64,000 bases of DNA from Herpetosiphon geysericola (GTDB lineage: Bacteria > Chloroflexota > Chloroflexia > Chloroflexales > Herpetosiphonaceae): positions 62,001 through 126,000 of the forward strand of contig NZ_LGKP01000006.1 of NCBI RefSeq assembly GCF_001306135.1. The letters are read 5' to 3'. The notes below the pieces were generated by a model that was given only the letters and a program-made list of their open reading frames with translations, was not told the origin of the DNA and did no database searches. Below are positions 7,825 to 16,397 of this stretch, one piece after another (the first letter of the stretch is position 1; each line of letters opens with the position of its first letter). Made by a program: the position numbers and the translations under genes.

Positions 7825-10239
7825 CTAATTTCGCAACGGCTTGTTGTTTTGCAACATAAACATGATCCGTTCCATGGTCTTTGGTTCGTGGCACAGCGCC
7901 AAGAACACTTCGCGCTCCATGGCCAAGAAATGTTCTTCATCGACCCATTGGGGGCTGCTGAGGTCGCCGCCAGCGATGGCATAGGCCAGTTTGTTGCCAA
8001 TAAAGGCATCGTATTCGGAAATATAGCCGCCTTGTTGCATCATCCACACGCCGACCCGCATTGCAGCCAAGCCGTCGCGGCCAGCGGCATAGAGCTTTTC
8101 GCGGGCTGGTGGGCTAAAGCCAGCAGCAGCCAAATCAAGCACAAATTGCTTGGCACGGCCAATCAATTCATCGCTGTTCATAACAATTCGATCTGCTTCG
8201 GTGACAAAGCCTTGATCGCGGGCTTCGAAGGCGCTAGTGCCAACTTTGGCCATGCCAATTTGCTCGAATACTCGTTGCAGATATGGCGTTGGATCGCTTT
8301 CGGGAGCTAGTTTGATTGCCGGAGAAATCACGCGGCGCACAAATTCTTTGACCCCGCCAGCGCCAGGAATTAAGCCAACCCCAACTTCAACCAAGCCCAT
8401 GTAGGTTTCAGCGGCGATACACATGCGCGAGCCATGCATCGAAACTTCAGCGCCACCACCAAGTACCCGCCCGAAAGGCGCGGTGACAATTGGCTTGGGC
8501 GAGAAGCGCATGCCTTGCATCAAGTCGTGCGAGGTTTTCAACATTTGCTCAAGCTGATCAAATTGATCGTTTTGAGCTGCCATCATCAGCATAAAGATAT
8601 TGGCACCGATACAGAAATCTGAGCCTTGGTTGCCAACGACCATGCCCGTCCAGCGATCGTCTTTGAGCAATTCCAAGGCTTTGAAACCCATTTCGGTGAT
8701 TTCGCTATCCAGCGCATTCATCTTGGAATGGAATTCGAAGCACAAGACGCCATCGCCCAAATCGATTAAGCTGGCTGAGTCGTTGCGCGCCACTTCTTTG
8801 CCAGCGTTGCGCAATTCGTCAAGGTCAAGCTTCAAGTCGGAGCTTGGCACTGCTTCGTATTCGCCAGTGACTGGGCTGTAGGCTTGTTTGGCGCCATCGA
8901 CCGTTTGATAGAACGAGGCATGGCCTTTTTCAAGCAACGCCAACACCCAATCAGCCACCTGAATATCGCGTTCTTGCATTAGCTTCACACCATCGGCGAG
9001 GCCAATCGCATCCCACATTTCAAATGGCCCCATCTCCTTGGCAAAGCCCCAACGCAAAGCATTATCGACATCGTACAGATGGTCGCTAATTTCTGGGACG
9101 CGGCGAGCAGCATAGGCCAACGATGGCAGCAAGGTATCGGCAATCAACTTACCGCCGCGATCTTGGCTTTGGTTGACCAAGAAGCGCAAGCGTGCGGCCA
9201 AATTGCCCTGTTTTTTGGCTTGCTTGATGATTGGCAAATCAACTTCACGCGGAGCGCGATGCTCGCCAGTTTCCCAATCGAGCACCCAAAATTCCTTGCC
9301 GTTAGCACCTTTGACGGTTTTATAGAAACCTTGGCCAGATTTTTGACCGAGCCAGCCGCGTTCCATCAAGCCCTGAACTGGGGCCGGAGCCAGCAGCGCA
9401 TCACGTGATTCATCATCGGGCACGAGATTGTAGAGGTTGTGGGCAACCCCAACCATCACATCGATGCCGACCAAATCGCCAAGCCGGAAGGTTCCCGATT
9501 TGGGATTGCCGATCAAGGTGCCAGTTAATGCATCAACTTCTTCAATCGTGTAGCCGTTATCGACGATATACTTCATGGCATATGCGCCGCCAAAGGTGCC
9601 AATGCGGTTGGCAATAAAGTTTGGTGTATCTTTGGCGATAACCACGCCTTTGCCCAAGCGTTCTTGGCCAAAACTACGAATATAGTCAATAATCGCTGGG
9701 TCGGTATCTGGAGTTGGAATCACTTCGAGCAATTTCAGGTAGCGGGGTGGGTTGAAGAAGTGGGTTCCAAGGAAATGCTTTTTGAAATCGTCGGAGCGGT
9801 CTTCAGCAATTTTGTGAATTGGAATCCCGCTGGTATTTGATGAAATAATGCTGCCAGCTTTGCGAATTTCGTCGATGCGCGCCATCAGTTGCTGCTTGGG
9901 TTCGAGTTTCTCAACGATAACTTCAATCACCCAATCGGCTTCGCTGATCACAGCAAAATCGTCTTCGAGATTGCCAAGTTGTACTAACTCGCCAGCTTTT
10001 TTATTCATCAGCGCGGCGGGGCTGCTTTTGACCACCCGATCCCAGCCAGTTTGCACAATCCGATTGCGCACGGCTTTGCTTTGCAACGAAAGACCTTTGG
10101 CCTCTTCCTCAGGCGTTAACGCGCTTGGCACAATATCCAACAACACGGTGCGCACGCCAGCGTTGGCCAGATGCGCGGCGATACCACCGCCCATTGTGCC
10201 TGAGCCAATTACCACTGCCCGTTGAATGCGGTACGTCAT
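7825..10239 (-). CDS. fadN: 3-hydroxyacyl-CoA dehydrogenase / enoyl-CoA hydratase fusion (FadN-like)
   Basis: 804-residue bifunctional beta-oxidation enzyme. The N-terminal half has the Rossmann motif GSGTMGGGIAAHLANAG (about residues 11-27), and the dehydrogenase signature HFFNPPRYLKLLE near 170. The C-terminal half is a crotonase fold with the oxyanion/active-site stretches GRVLGGGAEVSMHG and GLVEVGVGLIPGAGG, both glutamates kept. This order (dehydrogenase first, hydratase last) is that of Bacillus FadN and the reverse of Escherichia FadB. The ATG at 10239 has AAGGTGG just upstream; a longer reading to 10278 has no such support. It follows the MarR gene by 104 bases and precedes the thiolase, consistent with a regulated fatty-acid degradation operon. 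Confidence 0.93.
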   Translation of the reverse strand: MTYRIQRAVVIGSGTMGGGIAAHLANAGVRTVLLDIVPSALTPEEEAKGLSLQSKAVRNRIVQTGWDRVVKSSPAALMNKKAGELVQLGNLEDDFAVISEADWVIEVIVEKLEPKQQLMARIDEIRKAGSIISSNTSGIPIHKIAEDRSDDFKKHFLGTHFFNPPRYLKLLEVIPTPDTDPAIIDYIRSFGQERLGKGVVIAKDTPNFIANRIGTFGGAYAMKYIVDNGYTIEEVDALTGTLIGNPKSGTFRLGDLVGIDVMVGVAHNLYNLVPDDESRDALLAPAPVQGLMERGWLGQKSGQGFYKTVKGANGKEFWVLDWETGEHRAPREVDLPIIKQAKKQGNLAARLRFLVNQSQDRGGKLIADTLLPSLAYAARRVPEISDHLYDVDNALRWGFAKEMGPFEMWDAIGLADGVKLMQERDIQVADWVLALLEKGHASFYQTVDGAKQAYSPVTGEYEAVPSSDLKLDLDELRNAGKEVARNDSASLIDLGDGVLCFEFHSKMNALDSEITEMGFKALELLKDDRWTGMVVGNQGSDFCIGANIFMLMMAAQNDQFDQLEQMLKTSHDLMQGMRFSPKPIVTAPFGRVLGGGAEVSMHGSRMCIAAETYMGLVEVGVGLIPGAGGVKEFVRRVISPAIKLAPESDPTPYLQRVFEQIGMAKVGTSAFEARDQGFVTEADRIVMNSDELIGRAKQFVLDLAAAGFSPPAREKLYAAGRDGLAAMRVGVWMMQQGGYISEYDAFIGNKLAYAIAGGDLSSPQWVDEEHFLAMEREVFLALCHEPKTMERIMFMLQNNKPLRN

Positions 10240-10343
10240 TGAACCACCTTTCTTTCTGGTTGGAAGCGATTTAATCAACGATCAACTGTAATCAGCGAGG
10301 GTTTTGCAGCTCGTTGAGGCTGATTGCAGGTTTGGAAAAACAA

Positions 10344-10763
10344 TTAAAGTTCGATTCGGGCAACCTTACGCAAGCCATCGGTCAATAAATCGACCAATGG
10401 ATCGCCCAATTGTTGGCGCATAGCGTTTTCGACCGCATCGCCACGTTGGCGCGCATCGGGCAACCGCTCCAAACCACTGCTGGTTAATTGGATGCGGGTA
10501 GTGCGCCGATCGTTGGGGTCGGGCATGCGTTCGAGCCAGCCATCGCGCTCAAGGCGATCGATGATTGGCGTTAGGGTTGAATTATCGAGATAGGTGCGGC
10601 TGGAAAGTTCGCCCATGGTTGGAGCTTCATCGGGCTTCATGGCTACGAGAACGAAGTATTGGGCGGTGGTCAGCCCCAAGGGAGCCAACACCCGATTGTA
10701 GTGGCTGATCAATTGGCGGGCTACGCGCCCAACTTGAAAACACAAATGATAGTGCGCTTCCAC
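10344..10763 (-). CDS. MarR-family transcriptional regulator
   Basis: 139-residue winged-helix repressor of the MarR family. The helix-turn-helix region spans TMGELSSRTYLDNSTLTPII and the wing contains DPNDRRTTRIQLT (about residues 81-93), the typical DxRD/R pattern. It starts with GTG at 10763, with AAGGACG nine bases before. It is the first gene of the minus-strand fatty-acid oxidation group, so it probably represses itself and that group in response to an acyl-CoA or fatty acid (inference). A strong promoter and an 18-base imperfect palindrome lie about 160 bases upstream. Confidence 0.88.
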   Translation of the reverse strand: MEAHYHLCFQVGRVARQLISHYNRVLAPLGLTTAQYFVLVAMKPDEAPTMGELSSRTYLDNSTLTPIIDRLERDGWLERMPDPNDRRTTRIQLTSSGLERLPDARQRGDAVENAMRQQLGDPLVDLLTDGLRKVARIEL

Positions 10764-10813
10764 AATGCTACGTCCTTGTAAGCTTGATGAAGAACAGCGA
10801 ATCGATTAATTTA

Positions 10814-10839
10814 ACCACGAAGGACACGAAGCGCACGAA
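10814..10839. repeat. ACGAAGGACACGAAG dispersed repeat, single copy
   Basis: ACCACGAAGGACACGAAG continues into GCGCACGAA, the same word family as the inverted pair at 6084-6147. It lies in the untranslated leader of the MarR gene. Confidence 0.5.
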
Positions 10840-10924
10840 TGAGTTCTCAATTCATTATTTGTGCATTGCCCCTAATGTTTATTCCTGACCCCTAGCCCCT
10901 GAATTCTGATCCCTCGTATACAAA

Positions 10925-10942
10925 TAGTCCGTACACAAACTA
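10925..10942 (-). promoter_or_regulatory. Candidate MarR operator
   Basis: TAGTCCGTACACAAACTA fits TAGTnnGTnnACnnACTA, with 12 of 18 positions palindromic and every mismatch a transition. It begins at the base next to the -10 box of the MarR promoter, a normal position for autorepression. The assignment rests on position and symmetry only. Confidence 0.45.
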
Positions 10943-10971
10943 ACTATACGCAGTGCGTTATGCTTTGTCAA
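10943..10971 (-). promoter_or_regulatory. Sigma-70-type promoter of the MarR-fad group
   Basis: On the minus strand TTGACA (10966-10971), a 17-base spacer and TATAGT (10943-10948) make a near-consensus promoter reading toward the MarR gene. Confidence 0.75.
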
Positions 10972-11000
10972 GATTGAGAATTTTGCTACGAAGTGGCTGC

Positions 11001-11029
11001 TTGCGAGGGTGGGGAAAGCTTGTTATGAT
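11001..11029 (+). promoter_or_regulatory. Promoter of jetABCD
   Basis: TTGCGA (11001-11006), a 17-base spacer and TATGAT (11024-11029) read toward jetA, whose start is about 50 bases downstream. Its -35 box lies only 30 bases from that of the divergent MarR promoter. Confidence 0.55.
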
Positions 11030-11077
11030 TAGGTAATCCTCACTTGGTCATGGATTCACCATGCATCCGCCAGAGAA

Positions 11078-12490
11078 ATGCGTGCTACCATGAGTTTGTT
11101 CGAGACCATTCCAGCCACCCTTTTTCGCCCATTGGCTAGCCGTGGTGCTGCAATTTATAGTCAGGTTTTGCTAGCACTATTTGCCGCTACCAAACAACAA
11201 TCACAACCACTTAGCCGAGAACGGGCATTAAGCCTTGTTGAACAACAATTAGAACTCCCAAACGCCGAAGATTTGACGAGCGATGCCCACGAAGAAGAAT
11301 CGGAACTTGAGCAAAATAACCATGCTTCGGCGATTTTACGCTCGCTGCGGGCTTGGGGCTGGCTGCGCTTTGAACAACAAAGCGATTATTCCTCGGCGAT
11401 TATTTTACCCGATTATGCCTTTCGGCTCTTACAACTTTTTGAAGACCTTGCGACCAAACAGCGCCAACATTTGCGCGGCATGATTTGTGGCATTCACGAT
11501 GTGCTCGAAAAAGCCTGCACCGGCGATGCACCCCATGATCGGCTCTCGAATGCCTATGACCAGACGCTTTTTCTGACGCAGGCGCTCAAAGAATTGCAAC
11601 ACAATATTGGTTTACATATTCAAACCGTGCTCAAAACCCTCAAAACTAAAGATGTGCTTGAACATGTTTTTGGCAGCTATCGCAAAGATATTGTTGATCA
11701 AGCCTATCACCAATTGCGCACCTCCGACCACCTTTCGCGCTATCGGCCTGCAATTTTACAATTTTTGCACAAAATTGAGCGTACTAATCTCATCGATCTA
11801 TCGGCGCAGCATTTGGTTAGTCGTGGTGAGGCTGCTGATTTTGAATCAGCCTACAATCGATTGACTGATCAAATTGAGACAATTCGTAGTCATTTTGAGC
11901 AACTTGATCAATTAATTAGGGTGATTGATCTCCGTCATAGCCAATTTGTTGATTCGGCAGTGCGCAATATTGAATTATTTCTCAGTGCTAGCACCAGCAC
12001 TAGCGGCCAACTCCACAGTATTTTGAGCCACATCTTACCTAATCCTGAAGCCTATGCCCAAGCCAGCCCAGAAATTAACGAACTCTTGAATATTTACGAG
12101 GTTCAATTAACTGATCAACAATCGTTAACTGCACCAACGCGCGCGGCTGTCCCTTTTGAAAGTCAGGCTGATAGCTATATACCAATTAGCGAGGCAGATA
12201 TTGAACAAGCACAGGCGGCTACCCTGCGCCAATTGCGTCGTTCGATCAGTCGCGATCGAGTGCGCCGTTATGCCTTACAACTATTGGGCGATGCCGAGCA
12301 GCGGCGTGGCTCAGAGATTGAGCTTGAAAGTATTGACGATTTATCATTAATTATCTATTTGCGCTCATATGGTGATGGCTCGCTGGGTTATAAAGTTGAG
12401 CCAATCGATAATGGTGTGTGGGTTGAGCGCGATGGCGTGGGCTTTCGCGATTTCTTGGTGCGGCGGGTTTCAACGGAGCAACCAGCATGA
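11078..12490 (+). CDS. jetA: Wadjet protein JetA (DUF5716 type)
   Basis: First gene of a four-gene Wadjet operon. JetA is the kleisin-like subunit that bridges the SMC-like JetC dimer. The N-terminus LFETIPATLFRPLASR and the later LPDYAFRLLQLFEDLA are typical of the JetA family PF18982 (formerly DUF5716), found with type III Wadjet; this type assignment is from memory of the family and not from a search. The start is ATG 11078 (GAGA before it) or ATG 11090, which gives MSLFETIP and matches family starts better. The stop overlaps jetB by four bases (ATGA), so translation is coupled. Confidence 0.85.
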   Translation: MRATMSLFETIPATLFRPLASRGAAIYSQVLLALFAATKQQSQPLSRERALSLVEQQLELPNAEDLTSDAHEEESELEQNNHASAILRSLRAWGWLRFEQQSDYSSAIILPDYAFRLLQLFEDLATKQRQHLRGMICGIHDVLEKACTGDAPHDRLSNAYDQTLFLTQALKELQHNIGLHIQTVLKTLKTKDVLEHVFGSYRKDIVDQAYHQLRTSDHLSRYRPAILQFLHKIERTNLIDLSAQHLVSRGEAADFESAYNRLTDQIETIRSHFEQLDQLIRVIDLRHSQFVDSAVRNIELFLSASTSTSGQLHSILSHILPNPEAYAQASPEINELLNIYEVQLTDQQSLTAPTRAAVPFESQADSYIPISEADIEQAQAATLRQLRRSISRDRVRRYALQLLGDAEQRRGSEIELESIDDLSLIIYLRSYGDGSLGYKVEPIDNGVWVERDGVGFRDFLVRRVSTEQPA

Positions 12491-13119
12491 GTTTAGTTAA
12501 TTTTGCTGAAGAATATAGCCAACTTTCATCAAGCGAGCAACAATTATTTGCCGATAGCGTGCGGCGTTTACTCAGCGACGGCCTGATTTGGCGCGAAGAT
12601 GAGCAGGATCGGCGGATTTTTGCATGGTTAGTGCGCCGCATCGATTTGGTGCGTGATTATTTAGCAGTTGCAGGTTGGGAACTGCATTACGCTGAAAATT
12701 TACATATTTTTCATGTCTTTCATCGTGATGGCAGCCATCGCCGCCGCTTTGATAAAGAGGAAACCCTCTGGCTGCTGTTATTGCGCTTGATTTACGCTGA
12801 ACAATATGAATCCCTTAATCCGAGTTTGACGCGCTATCCTACTACGACGGTAAGTGATCTCTATACCCGTTATAGTGAGTTTTTTCCCAATCGAGCTATT
12901 CGCAAAAAAGGTGTTTTTGATAGTGCTTTACGTCTATTCAATGAGCTTAAATTAATTCGTGCCCCGCAGAGTACGGTGCTGAGAGCCAATGATCCTGAGA
13001 CCGTGATTGAATTATTGCCAGCCCTTGAGGTGATTGTTCCTGCTAGTGGCATCGCCGCTTTGGCCGAACGTCTAGCCGAATATCAACGCCCAAGCAGTTC
13101 AGACGAGGAGCAAGCATGA
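12487..13119 (+). CDS. jetB: Wadjet protein JetB (DUF4194)
   Basis: 210-residue winged-helix subunit comparable to MukE/KITE proteins, which binds the JetA kleisin. The stretch with two adjacent arginines followed by LEHY-like and RRRFDKEETLWLLLLRLIY sequence is characteristic of DUF4194. It overlaps jetA and jetC by ATGA on both sides, so the four subunits are made in step. No membrane or signal segment is present. Function is assigned from both sequence family and fixed gene order. Confidence 0.85.
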   Translation: MSLVNFAEEYSQLSSSEQQLFADSVRRLLSDGLIWREDEQDRRIFAWLVRRIDLVRDYLAVAGWELHYAENLHIFHVFHRDGSHRRRFDKEETLWLLLLRLIYAEQYESLNPSLTRYPTTTVSDLYTRYSEFFPNRAIRKKGVFDSALRLFNELKLIRAPQSTVLRANDPETVIELLPALEVIVPASGIAALAERLAEYQRPSSSDEEQA

Positions 13120-16100
13120 TTAAGCTGAGTCGAATTTTTTTGTATCATTGGCATCGCTTCGATTGGCATGTGTTTGATGTGCAAGATAGTTTGTATTTGG
13201 CTGGGCATAATGGCTCTGGAAAATCATCAATCCTTGATGCGTTGCAACTTGTGCTCGTGGCCGATTTGGGGCGAGTACGTTTTAACAGCGCCGCCCAAGA
13301 TCGCTCTCAACGATCGCTCGATAGCTATGTGCGCGGCAAAATTGGCGAGCAACATTGGCTGCGGCCTGGCAATACGATTGGCTATGTGGTGCTAGAGTGG
13401 ACTGACGATCTGAAGCATCAAGCCTTTATCAGCGGGATTTGTATCGAAGCCCGGCCCATCAACCAGAATCTTGAAAGAACTTTTTTTATTGCTGATGGTC
13501 AGCTTAATCCTGACCTGTTTGTTAATCAGGGCAAAGAAACTACCCGCAGCGAACTTAAGAAATTGGCTCGCAATCGCACAAGCTTTAACAGTTTCGATCA
13601 AACTGGCGAATATCAGGCCGAGTTGTTGAATCGACTTGGTGGCCTCAATCAGCGCTTTTTCGATTTATTTCTGCGCGCCTTGACCTTCCAGCCAATTCGT
13701 AATATTCGTGAGTTTGTTGAACAATGGTTGTTGGAGCCGAATTCGCTTGATGTGCATACTTTGCAAAATGTTGTTGAACGACTTCGTGATTTGGAACGCA
13801 AAGCCAAACAAGTCGAAGATCAATTAAAAAGCCTCAACGCAATTATCAAAACCCAAGATGAAGCGAAACGATTTCGAGATTTGCAAGGTAAGTTTGAAAT
13901 TCTAGCGGCGCATTACAACGTTGCGGCAATTCAACAACAGATTAATCAACACCAACAACGATTAATCGATACCCGCCGTGATTATGAATTGAATCAGACT
14001 GATTTAGAACAACAACTTGGTTTGCAACAAAATGTCCAGATAGCTTGGGATGAAGCTCGACTTCAATTAAGTCAATCGGATGTTGTACGGCGTAAACAAC
14101 AACTTGCCAACGAAATTCAGCAATTGCAGCAACAAATTCAAAAAATTAATCAACGCTGGCGGCAACTCCAAGCAAAATTAACTCAAATTGCTCAATCATT
14201 GAATACATTACCAGGAATTGCTGAGCAAGATTTAGTTAATCTATTGCAGCAGCCTGAGCAAATTCCTCAAGGACAGCAAATTGTGCCTTTATTACAGCAA
14301 CAGAACATGGCGACTGGATCTGCTTTAAAATTGCAGCTCCAAGCACTGACGAGAACTGATGATACGATTGCGCGCTTAATGGAACAAGAAGGGAGCTTAA
14401 AAAAGGAAATCGCGAGCCTTGAACAATCAAATCGCCAAAATCATTATCCACAAAATGTGGAAAATGTGCGTAACTACTTAAAGCAAGAATTAAAGATTGA
14501 ACTTTTTTTGCTTTGTGAGCTTTTAGAAATTCCTGATCAACATTGGCAAGATGCTGTTGAAGCAATGCTTGGTCAGCGCCGATTCAATATTATTGTTGAA
14601 CCTAAATATTATAGCCAAGCACTAGATTTGCTTGACCAATTACGTGATAAACAGCGGCTCTATGATGTGGGCTTGGTTGATTTGCAGCAAGCAAGCGCGG
14701 AAACTCGCCCAGCACGACTATTATCATTGGCAACGAAAGTTAAAGCCAAAACAGGCTTAATTGATAAATATATTGCAGCGATTTTAGGCGATATTATCAC
14801 ATGCGAACGAGTTCAAGATTTGCGCCAACATCGGCGGGCAATTACCGCTGAAGTGATGGTTTATCAAGAATGGACGGCACGTTCAATCGATCCACGCAAA
14901 TTTCGGCCTTGGTTTATCGGCGAACGCGCACAACGCTCACAAATTGAAAGTCGCCGCCAGCAATTAACCGAAATCCAAGCTGAGTTGGCGATATTACGTC
15001 CTGAACAACAGCGCCAACGTCAATATTCTGAGCAACTTGAAAAATTACAACAAATGTTATTAGGTTTAGATTCATATTTTGAGGAAGAACTTGATGCGAG
15101 TGAATTACAACGAACGCTTGTAGAATTACAACATGAGCACGATAGCATTGATACCAGCGGCGTGGCAGCACTTGAAGCAGAAGTTAAACGTTTGCGAATA
15201 ATATATGATGAATATTCTATAAATATTAGCCGCTTTACTGAGCTAAATGGTGCTTTTAAAACTAAAATTAGCCAACTTGAACACCAAATTCAACAAGATA
15301 ACCATCAATTATTGAATGCTCAAAGCCTGTTTGAACATATGCAGCAGCAGTATCCCAACCAAATTGAAGATGCAAGCGCCGATTTTCAGCGTGAAAATAC
15401 TGAAGCTGCGCAATTTAGCCGTTTGCAAGAAACCGCTGAGCAACAGAGTCGCGGCTATCATACGCGCTTCAATAATCGCCAAGAAGCTTTGCGTGAACAA
15501 GTTCTGCTCTATAATCGCGATTTTGGCGCACGTGAACTAGCAGATATTGAGCAAACTAGCTTCCAAACCAGAAAAGCTGAATTAGAGGCTACAGATTTGC
15601 CCAATTTTGGACAGAAAATTGCTGAAGCGAAACACGAAACTGAAACCGAGCTACGTGAGCATGTTTTACACAAGTTACGCGAAAATATTGGCCGTGCTAA
15701 AGCTGAACTCGATCGAATTAATGATGCTTTACGAGGCTTAGATTTCAATGGCCAGCGTTATCATTTTCGCTATGAAATTGCCGATTCGCTGCGCGATTTT
15801 TATCAACTAATCGAACAATCAGCCAATGTGACCAGTGAAATTATTCAAGATAGTGACTTTTATCAACAGCATAAGGCAACCTTTGATCGCTTCTTCCAAT
15901 TATTGATTCAGCCTGGATTAACTGATCAAGAAAAGCTTGAACAAGCTCAAATTACCGATTATCGACGCTATTTGAGCTACGATATCGATGTGATTGATCG
16001 TGATGGCACGCGCTCTCGTTTGAGCAAGATTATGGGCCAAACCTCAGGGGGCGAAACTCAAACGCCATTTTATGTGACAATTGCAGCATCGTTTGTGCAA

Positions 16101-16397
16101 TTGTATAAAATTAGCGAACGCAGCAAACGCTCAACCATCAGAATTGTGGCCTTCGATGAGGCATTCTCAAAAATGGATCAAGATCGGATTGGCTCGACCC
16201 TCGATCTGTTCCACCATTTTGGTTTGCAGATTATCACTGCTACGCCGATTGAACGTTGCGAATATCTCGTGCCAAAAATGTGCACAACCTTGGTTTTAAC
16301 GAGCTTGAAAGATCAGCAACAGCGAGTTTTGGTTGAGCCATATCGGAATTATGCAGCACGTCTAGAGGCGCCGAATGCTGAATCTGACCAAAACTAG
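13116..16397 (+). CDS. jetC: Wadjet SMC-like ATPase JetC
   Basis: 1093-residue SMC/MukB-like ATPase that extrudes DNA loops and, with JetD, linearises small circular DNA such as plasmids. The Walker A motif GHNGSGKSS is at residues 30-38. Long glutamine-rich coiled coils fill about 230-860 with a hinge-like break in the middle. The C-terminal head carries the signature SGGETQTPFYV and Walker B VAFDEAFSKMD, with the catalytic Asp-Glu pair. The sequence is more A/T-rich than the housekeeping genes nearby, in line with horizontal movement of defence genes. It overlaps jetD by 23 bases. Confidence 0.92.
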   Translation: MIKLSRIFLYHWHRFDWHVFDVQDSLYLAGHNGSGKSSILDALQLVLVADLGRVRFNSAAQDRSQRSLDSYVRGKIGEQHWLRPGNTIGYVVLEWTDDLKHQAFISGICIEARPINQNLERTFFIADGQLNPDLFVNQGKETTRSELKKLARNRTSFNSFDQTGEYQAELLNRLGGLNQRFFDLFLRALTFQPIRNIREFVEQWLLEPNSLDVHTLQNVVERLRDLERKAKQVEDQLKSLNAIIKTQDEAKRFRDLQGKFEILAAHYNVAAIQQQINQHQQRLIDTRRDYELNQTDLEQQLGLQQNVQIAWDEARLQLSQSDVVRRKQQLANEIQQLQQQIQKINQRWRQLQAKLTQIAQSLNTLPGIAEQDLVNLLQQPEQIPQGQQIVPLLQQQNMATGSALKLQLQALTRTDDTIARLMEQEGSLKKEIASLEQSNRQNHYPQNVENVRNYLKQELKIELFLLCELLEIPDQHWQDAVEAMLGQRRFNIIVEPKYYSQALDLLDQLRDKQRLYDVGLVDLQQASAETRPARLLSLATKVKAKTGLIDKYIAAILGDIITCERVQDLRQHRRAITAEVMVYQEWTARSIDPRKFRPWFIGERAQRSQIESRRQQLTEIQAELAILRPEQQRQRQYSEQLEKLQQMLLGLDSYFEEELDASELQRTLVELQHEHDSIDTSGVAALEAEVKRLRIIYDEYSINISRFTELNGAFKTKISQLEHQIQQDNHQLLNAQSLFEHMQQQYPNQIEDASADFQRENTEAAQFSRLQETAEQQSRGYHTRFNNRQEALREQVLLYNRDFGARELADIEQTSFQTRKAELEATDLPNFGQKIAEAKHETETELREHVLHKLRENIGRAKAELDRINDALRGLDFNGQRYHFRYEIADSLRDFYQLIEQSANVTSEIIQDSDFYQQHKATFDRFFQLLIQPGLTDQEKLEQAQITDYRRYLSYDIDVIDRDGTRSRLSKIMGQTSGGETQTPFYVTIAASFVQLYKISERSKRSTIRIVAFDEAFSKMDQDRIGSTLDLFHHFGLQIITATPIERCEYLVPKMCTTLVLTSLKDQQQRVLVEPYRNYAARLEAPNAESDQN

